DNA of 64,000 nt from Malania oleifera. Its lineage: Eukaryota > Streptophyta > Magnoliopsida > Santalales > Ximeniaceae. Below are positions 23,894 through 33,579 of this stretch, one piece after another (the first letter of the stretch is position 1; each line of letters opens with the position of its first letter). Where the stretch lies: contig NC_080428.1 of NCBI RefSeq assembly GCF_029873635.1, forward strand, positions 61,243,957 through 61,307,956. The letters are read 5' to 3'. Below the pieces are notes generated by a model, which had not been told where the DNA came from, ran no database searches, and saw nothing but the letters and a program-made list of their open reading frames with translations. The position numbers and the translations under genes are program-made.

Positions 23894-25862
23894 CTCTAGA
23901 ATTTACATATAAGGCAGCCAAAGAAATTGGATGCAACAAAGAAACCATTCAAAAAAAAAGTGGATGACACGGTGGTTACTGGACACAGAATGAAATCATT
24001 CAGATTCCAGAAACAATACAGGTCAAATGGCAAAAGGTGGTTTACCAAACTCTACTCAACTCTACCAAGGCTCAAATTCAGATTACCGGAGTTGTTTTTT
24101 TTTTTTTTTTTCACATTTTTGTAAAAGATTTTTGTTCTTGTATTGTTGGCAGCAGCTACGAGCAAAAAAGTTGTGGGGGATCTCTATCACATCCAACAAT
24201 AGATATTGACAAAGAATCACAACAATGTAACAAAAGGTGAAAATTAAGCAATTGGTTTCGAGTCCAAATCAACAAGGAAATAGCAAGAACTGCAATCAAA
24301 CCAGCCTCTAACCTAGGATCACTACATTCAACGTTTTAATGCAAAACCCTACAAATCAGCAACACCCAAGATTCATAAAAATTGGAACACATATAGACAC
24401 AGAAGAAGGTAAAAGGGTGAAAATATATGGGGTCATTGACAGCCAGTAAAAAATTGTGGAAGTTTTCTTCTTGAAAAGTGAAAAACTGGAATATAAATGT
24501 AGCAAGGACAGTAGTTGTTCTGTACTAGGCATAATAATTTCATCAGACAGGCAAACAGCTTCATGATTCAATACAAAACTATTACAGGAAGGATTACAGA
24601 AAACCAAAAAATTAATTTTTAATTTTGACACCACCATTTTTGTGGCAGTTGTATGTACTAAGTAAACATTTGAAGAAATTTCTTGCCTGTTCAGTTCAAC
24701 AACCCACAAATCTGCATATTCTTCATGGATTGAAATCTCACGAGAACTCATTTCTCCTTGGTTCAAAGAGATGTGGAAGTCAGGTTATCCATCCAGATAA
24801 GCTAGGATAATACATATTTATTTTTTTCCTTTTGTAGCAATGTAAGAACATGCTTGCTTGAAGTAATGGTTCCTCGTGTGTTTTCTATTCCCTTTTTTTT
24901 TTGGTTCACCCCAAAGTGCTTAAATTTGACGCCTAAACCACAGAGCAGAGCAGTGAGGATAACACATATTTACTATTTTGTACTGAAGTACCATACAGTA
25001 ATTCAGCATGAGGATTGATAAGAACAATGAATCATTCATATGGGGATTCGCTGCTCAAAGATGTTCATTTGTACATGTTATATATGTAGGACTTGATCTT
25101 GATACCAACCGATGACAATAAAAGCCAAATTTTGAGCCTATGTGATGAAGCAAATTCAATAAAGCAACAACCGGTACCATGGAGAAGTGGCTACAAAGTC
25201 AAACATGATCTCCAGAAATCACGTGATTTTCACCTCCATTTCGTTTTTTTTTTTTTTCGCTGCAATGCACCACAATTTGATGCCTAATGCACAATTTCCA
25301 ATTACAGTACAGTTGCTTCAAAATTAATGTGTACAACATGCTTTGGATATTATGCAGCTTTTCCCTTACCTGCTTCTATAAAGTGGGAGTTTAAATTATG
25401 TTCTTTTTTCTAACAAAGTGTTATTGGTTGATCAAGGTATAGTCCAGGAATCCATGGGAATTTTTGTGGGGTGCTGACAAAATCTTGCTTTGGCAAATTC
25501 AGCCCAGAATGAAGCTTGGAAAGGTTCTGACAACTTATAGCCCATGTGAAGCTTAAGACTCCTGAAGTACAATACTTGGCATGAGTTGGCCATTCCCACT
25601 GGAGCAGCAACTGGAATTAGAATGCCAGGTTGCACAAATGAAAAGGTAATTGCAAGCTTGTCCATGCCAAGGCCATGAAATTTCCACTTGAGAATACATT
25701 CAGACTAAATTCAGTGCACTGCCAAGCCAAGCAACCAAAGTACAAAAAAGACAGCTGACTCCAATGTAGTTCTAAACAAACCCAGCCTAACCCAAAGAGT
25801 TGACCACAAGTGTTGAGGCTCAAAGATTTTGACAACAGAACCAGTGAAGTGGAAACAGCATT

Positions 25863-25868
25863 TTTATT
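25863..25868 (-). terminator. Putative poly(A) signal of the callose synthase gene
   Basis: AATAAA on the minus strand, 317 bp past the stop codon, is the nearest canonical polyadenylation hexamer found. Plant signals are loose, so the true cleavage site may differ. Confidence 0.4.
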
Positions 25869-26184
25869 GGATAAGAATGTAGATGATGATATGTAGCAGG
25901 AAATTTTCTGCGAATGTGTTGCAATGTCCACAACAGAATCAAAGCATGGCAACCACTTTAAAATTTTTCGAGCAGTACGAAATAAGGCTGACTTCTTTAC
26001 AAACTAAATAATTCATTATGGTTGAAGTACCAAGGAAAATATTATAACTTTTAACTAGTAAAAGCTTCAGCTAATATACAAATAAAATCCATATGGAGTA
26101 TATGATAGCAATCTATCACAGGAGTGATGCTGAACAAAATTATGAAGAACTTTAAAGTAAAACTTGGGCATAAAATTACCTCAA

Positions 26185-29100
26185 TCACATGTCAACGTTT
26201 GATTTCTTGCCAGTAAGAATACGAGATATCTGAAGGCCCCTGCTGAACGCTTCATTGAACAGGATTCTTGTCTGCATTGACTGGAATCCAGGCATCCAAG
26301 ACAGGAGTGCCATAGGAGCCATAACAATTATCCCGAACATCATGTCATACAGACGAGCCAAAGAAACCAGGGTATCCCACACTATAGTGGACTGCAAAAA
26401 AGGCTTCAACAATTGTGCAATGGATATTAGGCCCCACCCAGTTGGGATGAATGCCAAGAGGCTTGTGATGAGATCAAGAAATTGGAAAGGGGTGAATTCC
26501 AGCAATATAACAATTACAAGTACTGTCACTGTAATAACAAAGAGCTGAACCAGCCGGTAGTAAATGTGTTTTTTTGCAGCATATTTGTCCTGTGCATATG
26601 CTATGATTATGTAGATTGCAACAACGACAACCATGTAGATCCAAGATAGCAAATAAACAGCTATACTGGTGTTATGACCTGTTATGTGGAGACGGTATAC
26701 AATGCCATACTGGAAAAAGAAGAAGCGAAGATCTAGAATAATCTCCAACAGTTTTCCCCAAAGACCAGTTGTTCTCAGATGGTCCTGCTCCTCATACCAC
26801 CACGTTTCCCAACTTTGTTCTGCTTTTGCAAATACTCCACCACTATACCATATCCAATTAATAAAATCATCAAAATCATAAACAGTCTTCAACCAATCAA
26901 AGCCAGAAGGATTGAACACAAAGGGGGCCATCATCCATGACACTACAAGAAACCAACTTGAGATTGTCATTGCTATGTAAACAAAAGTATTCTTCGTCAT
27001 TGGGCTGTGGGAAGCATATACTATCAGAATAACCCCAAGCTCAATTGCCTTCACAAAATGGCTGCGAGCATAGAGTCTGTAGTTCTCAGCAAATTTCTTA
27101 TGCTGCACAACGAAGCCACGCCCAGTGGCCCGATATTTTGCACCACCGTGGAGAATAGTCCGGGCAAAAAAATGGGTACGAGTGCCCATAGAGAATGTGT
27201 AGAAAAGAGATGCAAGCTGCAACTGCATTGTCAAGAAATCCCAAACTGCAGGGAGGAACCCATGTTCAAGAGAATTCTCTACAATCATTGGAAGTGCTGT
27301 GAACAGACCGAGCTGAACAATGAACTGCTGATTCAACACTGCACCAAGGGCTTTATTGTTCTTAGTACCGTCCATGGCTGCCTTCTCCACACCACTGAGA
27401 GCAAGATAAAGGCGGCCCCACAAAAATGTATAAACAGTCAGTACCAGCAGCATGGTGTTGAAGTAGTACCCCACAGTTGTGTAGAAGAACGAAAGCATTC
27501 GGAAGAAGTCAAGTCTATGACCCAACCTGTATACGTCTCTGCTCAAAACCTGCTCACCATTGCCACTAGCAACCTTGGCCTCAAACATTGAGATCTGATT
27601 CAAACCAACGTCCCTTCCCTTACCAACCTGCATGTATTCATGGTGCGTCACATTGCCACCACGCAGTGTGCAGTTGAAGCCAGCGAATATATCCTCACTG
27701 ATATTGATCACTCGTGAGGCCTTGCTGATTCCACCGCGAGTCATGAACCAGAACCTGTCAAATACATCTGGGTGACCATAGTGCATTCGTACCTTCAAAG
27801 GGTTGGCTAGAACACGCTGTCCTAGGGTCACAAAACTTGATTCCTGAGCGGACATGAACCAAGCAAGAGAGGACACAGAACCTGTGAAAATATGTTCACG
27901 GACTCCCAAGATGGTTGGCCTTCTTATGCCATAAAAGGTGTTAAATTCCTCTAATAGATTGCGCATCTTGAGTGCCTCCTCAAAATAATTGTCCTGATTC
28001 ATGTCAATGGTCTGAATGGCATCCCCTCGAGTGAAGATGATGGAGTGGTTCTGATTTTCTGGTTTTCCCTCTCCAAGCTTTAATGGACCAGGCAATTTTA
28101 TCCTGTAGATCTCAACCTCCCTCCCCAGTTGCTGATCATACTTCACAAGAACAGAGTAATGCTCGACTCCTTCCCTCCCAAACTCAAACTGATCAACATA
28201 GGCAACTCGAAGGGCCTCATTTTGTTTCATCAGATTAAAGATCTCCTCGGCACGAGGGTCTCCCTTTGCCTTATGTTGCCCATACAACTGGCAGGCAACC
28301 ACATATGTGAATTTCATAAGAGCACTCACATACTCATGCCCTTTAAACAAAAGACTGACACCACTAGTGGCTCTGTTCAGGTGCCGTGAATATGGTGGTC
28401 TACCCAAGCCTGGACTGGCCAAGCCATTGTTTTGCTTCAATGAAGTGTAAGGAGCAAGGCCTTGAGATCCCTCTCTTATGTCCATCTCTGATGCAGAATC
28501 AAGAAAGGCAAGCATCTTCAAAGCCCTATAATAATACATCATTCCCCTTACAGTGCGAGATAGTGTCTGGCCTCTGTATGATACCCAAAGGCGGAGATCC
28601 CTTGCCTTTGTTGTCCAAATATCATCATCATTCTCCATGCCCTCTCTGTGCATCCGCTCCAGAAAATTCCTCCACTCATCTTCATAAATTTTCTGCAGAT
28701 AAAAAAGGATGGAAATGCCATCTTCATTCTCACTTCGAAGCATTTCTTTGCCATACAGGACTTCTTCATCATAGTATGGAGTCAGAACACTAAAAGCCAT
28801 CATTTTCTCAACTTGAGGAGCACGGGGTATGTTCATGAAAAGTGAATTGCTAAAGAAAGCAATACGCCGTCTTGCCTCGAGATTCACTGGAACATTGTGC
28901 ATTGAATCTCTAGAAGTAAGAATTGTCTGCAGTCGCCGCAGCTGCCTGTAGAAGATGACATTCCCAGTATCAGGAAACTTGACAGCATTCTCAAAGAGGA
29001 ACCCTGCATTGGTGGCTGGACCTTGAGGTGCCAAACCTTCCACCCTCAACTGCCCAGTTGACTTCTTCACTCTTGGGAATTCTCGAACAGAAAGTTCATA

Positions 29101-31539
29101 CAGAGCCTGCAACACATTTACCACCTTACTAGGATCTTTCTGAGGTCTGATCAGAAGCTCAACAAGAGCTATCAACTTGGCATGAATTTGAGGCAGCTGA
29201 GTCATCTTGTACACCTCAGTGAACTTCCTAAACTGAATGCAGTGATCTATGTCACGAAACAAATTTGAGACTATTGAATGCTCTCCTGTTCCATATTTAA
29301 CAAGCTCCAGAAGCACGTGCTTGATGCTGTCATAAATTTCAATAACAGCACACCTCCGATACTCATTCTTGCATATCTTAGACCAGATCCACCCATCAGG
29401 TTCATCAGCCAGCTCTGTCGCTTGGCTGAGAGCAAGCAGCAGCTCATTGCACAGGAGGAAGCATGGCCAACAAATGACCCTAATGTTCCAGCAGTTTGGT
29501 GGCAGTTCCAAAAGCTCCAGTTCCTGATCACTGATGAGATCTTCTTCCCTCAGTGAGATAATTATCTCATTCCATAACAAGGCAAAAGTGGTAGCATCCA
29601 CCTGGCTTGATTCAATCTTCTTGTAGGGCTGGCCAAGTCCGTACCTAAGCTTGAGTCGGTGCATTGCATCATTGAGCTTCTTCATCAGTGTCGCCTTTGT
29701 ATTGAACAACTGTTTCTCCGATATGAGATTAAACTGCAATGCACTGGCAAAGAACTGAAACCTAAGCGCAAACTGGGTGCTGTTCCTTATCTCACCCAGA
29801 TGTGAGAACAACCCAATTGCTCCACCAACCAAGGCAGAAAAAATTGAGTACCAGATTTGCAAATCCATTAGGTAAATCAAAATGACAGGAACCCACAATA
29901 ACACCACTGCTACCCTGTTGGGGTTATTGAAGAACAAATGCCAGACGGTTCTCAAACCCCTAAGATCCAAAAGGGCTTTTGTTGGGGCAACTAGAGGCTT
30001 TATTTGAAGAAAGTAACTGAAGGAGAATTTTGAAGCCAACACCGCTACCCAAAACAGTGTATACTTTATGTTATCAACAAGCCCTTCCCTCAGCCCACGA
30101 CCCACAAAGGTTCCGGTGTGAAACCACCATGTTAATATGTACAATATCCTCCAATCTGCATTCTCAATCAAGTTCCTAATCCACGGAAGAATAAAGAGAA
30201 TCAAAGCAAGCAACTCTGGGATCACAAACACAAGTGCAGCCTTAAGAAAAGTAATAATCCTCTCATTTGCCTTGTCAGACCACCTTCCATCCGAGTTCTT
30301 TTGACTCCAAATCCTGGCATAAAACACCCCAAACACTATCGTCCAAGTGGCAGCAACCATGCTCTTTAGTACCATTCTCACCCCAAGCAACACAGTCTCC
30401 CTGCACACCAAGCTGTACTGAGTCCCAGCATCAAGCACCGATTGGAGAAAACGAAGACCGCCCCAAGTGATGAAAACTGTGAGCAGCTGCACCTGAACAT
30501 CCCGGTCCTTCAATGCCTGCCATGGGAGGTCTCTCCCTTCCCAAGCAACAATGATGGAAGCTTGTAAGAACAAAATCAACAGCACCCATAACCGGTCAAA
30601 ACTCCTGAAAATGTTCCAGTACGATCTCTGCTCCACAAACCCAGTCTTGCCCACCCGCTTGTTCTTACTTGTAGTAGCAAAAAAATTGCTCCCAACATTA
30701 ATAGGCCATTTAAGCCTCTGAAAACATCTTCCGCTCCAAAAATACTCATTAATATCATCATAGTTCCTCCAAGCCGAGTGCGGTGCTGTGCCGTTTCGGC
30801 TACTCTTTGCTTCGGCCTCAATCGTCTCGTAAATGGGAGTGACTACTAGGTTCAAGAAGGCATTTTCGCCGGCATAGGAGGGGAAAAAGGGTTGACCAGT
30901 GTAATCGTCAATGTCTCGACTGAGAACCCGATTAAGTTCTATGGCCATGTGATGGAATATATAGCATAAGCACTCCGGGACAAATCGGAGATTCGCGGAC
31001 TCACCCCAAATGAGAAGATAGAGTGAAACGTACAGTAGTTCTCGCCGGAGATCGCCGTCGCGGCGGTTCTTAGAGAGCCGAACGCTCGATCTGCGGCCGA
31101 GGTAAGAGCACCATGAGGCGTAGTTTTCGAGGAGCTTCCGACGGAAGCGCCGGAGGACAGTGGGGTCGAGGGAGTCGGCGACGGCCGGCGCCGGGCTGAG
31201 GCGCATCTGGGAGTTGGCGAGGTGGAGGACGAGGTGCTCCCGCTGGTTCCGAACGTTGTCGCGTTGGAACCCGAAGAAGCTGCCCAGCCAGTCCAGCAGG
31301 TCATTGCCCTCCACCCACTCCTTGAACGGTGGCTTCGGGAGGTCCTCGACGACACGTAGCGCCGAAGCGGCGGCGCGCACCTCCGGGTACCTCAGCGACG
31401 GGTGGTCCGTCCGAAGCTCGTGGATGGGAATTATGTTGAACGGCTCCTGGTCCGTGCTCGGGTGCGGCGGCGGCGGAGGCGGCGGGAAATATGATCCACG
31501 GCCGCGCGTGGAAACAGGGCGCTGCCTCCGATTCATCAC
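26185..31539 (-). CDS. CALS11: Callose synthase (1,3-beta-glucan synthase), CALS11/GSL1 type
   Basis: A single 1784-residue frame encodes a complete plant callose synthase, which polymerises UDP-glucose into 1,3-beta-glucan at the plasma membrane and cell plate. The N terminus has a proline run (residues 19-25) and DHPSLRYPEVRAAASALRV, then the FKS1-like domain around residue 175 (LLIWGESANLRFVPE). A cluster of membrane segments spans roughly 320-640. The large cytosolic catalytic part (about 890-1290) includes MMAFSVLTPYYDEEVLY, GEGKPENQNHSIIFTRGDA and MHYGHPDVFDRFWF. RATGRGFVV lies near 1468, within a second membrane cluster to the C terminus (WMPGFQSMQTRILFNEAFS). From memory of the Arabidopsis paralogues it is nearer CALS11/GSL1 than CALS12/GSL5 (PMR4): DLPKPPF, ENSLEHGFLPAVWDF, ISIAQLLKPFLQSTIVWDT. 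The CALS11/CALS12 pair is known for having few introns, unlike the many-exon paralogues. Arabidopsis GSL1 and GSL5 act in pollen development, and GSL5 in wound and pathogen callose. The start MMNRRQRP matches the GSL1 start. Confidence 0.97.
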   Translation of the reverse strand: MMNRRQRPVSTRGRGSYFPPPPPPPHPSTDQEPFNIIPIHELRTDHPSLRYPEVRAAASALRVVEDLPKPPFKEWVEGNDLLDWLGSFFGFQRDNVRNQREHLVLHLANSQMRLSPAPAVADSLDPTVLRRFRRKLLENYASWCSYLGRRSSVRLSKNRRDGDLRRELLYVSLYLLIWGESANLRFVPECLCYIFHHMAIELNRVLSRDIDDYTGQPFFPSYAGENAFLNLVVTPIYETIEAEAKSSRNGTAPHSAWRNYDDINEYFWSGRCFQRLKWPINVGSNFFATTSKNKRVGKTGFVEQRSYWNIFRSFDRLWVLLILFLQASIIVAWEGRDLPWQALKDRDVQVQLLTVFITWGGLRFLQSVLDAGTQYSLVCRETVLLGVRMVLKSMVAATWTIVFGVFYARIWSQKNSDGRWSDKANERIITFLKAALVFVIPELLALILFILPWIRNLIENADWRILYILTWWFHTGTFVGRGLREGLVDNIKYTLFWVAVLASKFSFSYFLQIKPLVAPTKALLDLRGLRTVWHLFFNNPNRVAVVLLWVPVILIYLMDLQIWYSIFSALVGGAIGLFSHLGEIRNSTQFALRFQFFASALQFNLISEKQLFNTKATLMKKLNDAMHRLKLRYGLGQPYKKIESSQVDATTFALLWNEIIISLREEDLISDQELELLELPPNCWNIRVICWPCFLLCNELLLALSQATELADEPDGWIWSKICKNEYRRCAVIEIYDSIKHVLLELVKYGTGEHSIVSNLFRDIDHCIQFRKFTEVYKMTQLPQIHAKLIALVELLIRPQKDPSKVVNVLQALYELSVREFPRVKKSTGQLRVEGLAPQGPATNAGFLFENAVKFPDTGNVIFYRQLRRLQTILTSRDSMHNVPVNLEARRRIAFFSNSLFMNIPRAPQVEKMMAFSVLTPYYDEEVLYGKEMLRSENEDGISILFYLQKIYEDEWRNFLERMHREGMENDDDIWTTKARDLRLWVSYRGQTLSRTVRGMMYYYRALKMLAFLDSASEMDIREGSQGLAPYTSLKQNNGLASPGLGRPPYSRHLNRATSGVSLLFKGHEYVSALMKFTYVVACQLYGQHKAKGDPRAEEIFNLMKQNEALRVAYVDQFEFGREGVEHYSVLVKYDQQLGREVEIYRIKLPGPLKLGEGKPENQNHSIIFTRGDAIQTIDMNQDNYFEEALKMRNLLEEFNTFYGIRRPTILGVREHIFTGSVSSLAWFMSAQESSFVTLGQRVLANPLKVRMHYGHPDVFDRFWFMTRGGISKASRVINISEDIFAGFNCTLRGGNVTHHEYMQVGKGRDVGLNQISMFEAKVASGNGEQVLSRDVYRLGHRLDFFRMLSFFYTTVGYYFNTMLLVLTVYTFLWGRLYLALSGVEKAAMDGTKNNKALGAVLNQQFIVQLGLFTALPMIVENSLEHGFLPAVWDFLTMQLQLASLFYTFSMGTRTHFFARTILHGGAKYRATGRGFVVQHKKFAENYRLYARSHFVKAIELGVILIVYASHSPMTKNTFVYIAMTISSWFLVVSWMMAPFVFNPSGFDWLKTVYDFDDFINWIWYSGGVFAKAEQSWETWWYEEQDHLRTTGLWGKLLEIILDLRFFFFQYGIVYRLHITGHNTSIAVYLLSWIYMVVVVAIYIIIAYAQDKYAAKKHIYYRLVQLFVITVTVLVIVILLEFTPFQFLDLITSLLAFIPTGWGLISIAQLLKPFLQSTIVWDTLVSLARLYDMMFGIIVMAPMALLSWMPGFQSMQTRILFNEAFSRGLQISRILTGKKSNVDM

Positions 31540-31616
31540 ACCACCATAAAAAATTCTTCCTCTGCTGCTTTCCTATCACAATTCGTCACCACTAAACATC
31601 ATACTCTATTATCAAT

Positions 31617-31710
31617 CTGCAAACGAAAGACTGAAGTGTGGCCAGTAACGTCCAAACAAGAAATAATACTATGAGAAAAGATTCAAATGGACAAGGAGAA
31701 AGAAACGTAC
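31617..31710 (-). other. Probable 94-bp intron in the 5'UTR of CALS11
   Basis: On the minus strand a strong donor, AAAG|GTACGTTTC, is followed 94 bp later by the acceptor TTTCGTTTGCAG|ATTG, 77 bp before the start codon. The length is typical of plant introns. No transcript evidence is available here. Confidence 0.55.
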
Positions 31711-32120
31711 CTTTGTGCTTTGTGGTGGTCTCCGAGTAGAAAAGTTGGGCGTGCACGCGCCGCCAGAAAGAGTGGGAACACGCCTAATTAAACCAGATAA
31801 GAATCAAAAGGGCTTTCTTCCTTCCTTCTGCCTCTCTCTCTTCTCTCTCATAATGACAACCTTAATTAATAATAGAAACTGCTGTGCATTTGAATAGACA
31901 GATCCGTCAAAAATTCCCTCCGGAAACGACGAGCAATCAGGAGCCACCTGGGTTTCAATGAAAAACCCTAGCCCTAGCTCCTGCGCAGGCAGACCAGAGA
32001 AGCAAGCTCTGGGTTGCTTCCACTATACTTCATTTCATTACATTCCAAACAAATCAAGAAAGAGGAAGAAGAAAAAGAAAAAGAAGGAAGGGTTAATTTG
32101 ATGGAACAGAAAGCTTAAGA

Positions 32121-32171
32121 CTAACCATGAAAATGGCTGGTTCGAGAGGTAGAGGACAAGTGGGTCGCCAT
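32121..32171 (-). other. Upstream ORF in the CALS11 leader
   Basis: AAAATGGCG, an excellent initiation context, opens a 16-residue frame (MATHLSSTSRTSHFHG) that ends well before the main start. If transcription begins near 32.22 kb it would lie in the leader and could lower translation of the synthase. Alternatively it is a small coding exon or chance. Confidence 0.35.
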
Positions 32172-32248
32172 TTTGGGTTTAGGGGAGTGTGAAAATTGAA
32201 AAAGCACATGGGAAAGGAGAAGAAGAGGAGAGCTGCGTGGGATACTGT

Positions 32249-32258
32249 AATAAATATG
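32249..32258 (-). promoter_or_regulatory. TATA-like box, candidate CALS11 promoter
   Basis: The minus strand reads CATATTTATTACAG and about 30 bp later a CT-rich run (CTCTCCTCTTCTTCTCC), a common plant transcription-start context. This would give a leader of roughly 0.6 kb after removal of the 94-bp intron. Confidence 0.4.
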
Positions 32259-32812
32259 GAAGAGCATGGAATCTGGGTCGTCTGCAATCTGCCTATCCAC
32301 CAAATTTTTTGAGGAACCAAACTTGTTGCGGCCTGCATGGGATGTTTCTTTGTTTGTAATGCTGGAACTGGAAGTACGTGTCATTGGAATTAGGGTTCTA
32401 ATAAAACTATAAAGAAGATTCTGGGTGTTACCCCAGTGGAAAGGATGAATTATTTTCTGGCGAGTCCCCAATTTGGACTCGTTGGCTTGGGTTAGACTTT
32501 TTTGTTTTGGGTTGTCGCTCATCAGAGAAATAAAATTTGAATAAATATTTTTATGTTGTTATTTAATTTTTATAAAAGATAGTTAAATTGTGTTTTGAAT
32601 ATATGCACAGCGTTTTACATTTTTGAATTAAGAATTAATAGGCAGTTAGAAAAGTTTGTTTAATTTTTGTTTTATACTTTTTAAAATTATTATTTTCAGA
32701 ACATAACATAATGGGAAGTTGTAAAAATTTATTTAATTTTTCAGTAAAAATAATTTATTAAATACAATGAGCAAATATTGTAAGTAGACTTCTTAATGTT
32801 CACAAAGGCTTA

Positions 32813-33407
32813 GGACTTGTTTAGTTGGGGAAAATATTTTTTACTTTTTATTTTTTAGTTTTTCAAAGATTTATAAAAACAGTATCTTATTTTTAAAAAA
32901 ATTTTCAACACTCGTATTAGAAAGATAGAAAATAAAAAAATTTATTTAAATATGTAAAATAATTTTGCATTTTTTTTATTTTTAGATTTTAAAGTAATCA
33001 CTCAAAAATATACTTGTTTCAATTTTTCAATTTCGGAATTGAATTTGGGTTTTGTGGATTTAAAATAAATTTTATAGATGTTCCACTGAAATTAACATTC
33101 AAGATTCAAATTTTATACTCTCATACGCAAAGTAAGAGCTAAAAATCTAGAAAAGTAATAAAAAAAAAAATTATGTTTTAAGTTTTTTATTTAAATTTAA
33201 AATTTTGAAAAAAAAGTGTCATTTTTGTAAATATTTTAAAAAACTAAGAATAAAGCTATTTTCGTTAGTAAATAGTGTCAAAATTGTTTATTGTTGGTAA
33301 TTTATTTAATATAAATGTTGTAAAAATGAAAAAGTAACAAAATTTTTTATAATTTTTGAAAAATGAAAATAAAAAATTAAAACTATTTTTCACAATTAAA
33401 CGGATCC
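32813..33407. mobile_element. Tourist-like (PIF/Harbinger) MITE upstream of CALS11
   Basis: A 595-bp AT-rich, non-coding element. The left end, GGACTTGTTTAGTTG..., and the right end, ...CACAATTAAACGGATCC, are imperfect inverted repeats about 50 bp long. TTA lies on the left and TAA on the right, consistent with the TWA target preference of PIF/Harbinger miniatures. It sits about 0.55 kb upstream of the proposed TATA box. Confidence 0.6.
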
Positions 33408-33579
33408 TAAATATTTTCCATCTTCTTATATTATTTCAAGATTCAATTTTTATGCTATTTTATTTTTCAAGTATTTCATGAGGGCATCATGGAGGAGGGA
33501 TGACATAATGGGTTATCAAATTAAATTAGATTCAAGTGCAATGATAAAGTTTTAATAGGTTAAGTTTGAATTGATTTAT

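Larger units (their letters stand above)
20768..26184. other. Intergenic interval between the two convergent genes
   Basis: No coding gene could be supported in 5.4 kb. The first few hundred bases must include the 3'UTR of the DUF2921 gene, and 26184 down to about 25845 the 3'UTR of the callose synthase. In between are short A or T homopolymers (23494-23511, 24096-24114, 25243-25257), two short tandem duplications and a possible MITE. A 98-residue hydrophobic frame on the minus strand (22545-22841) has no recognisable family. Confidence 0.6.

Noticed and set aside
27007-27591. 194-codon plus-strand frame within CALS11
   Set aside because: Antisense of a strongly conserved callose synthase segment; no independent support.
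31160-31549. 129-codon plus-strand frame over the 5' end of CALS11
   Set aside because: Antisense shadow of the GC-rich N-terminal coding region; composition follows the real gene and the peptide has no family.
32121-32522. 133-codon minus-strand frame upstream of CALS11
   Set aside because: Low-complexity and crosses the proposed TATA box; only its last 16 codons start in a good context, and these are listed as a uORF.
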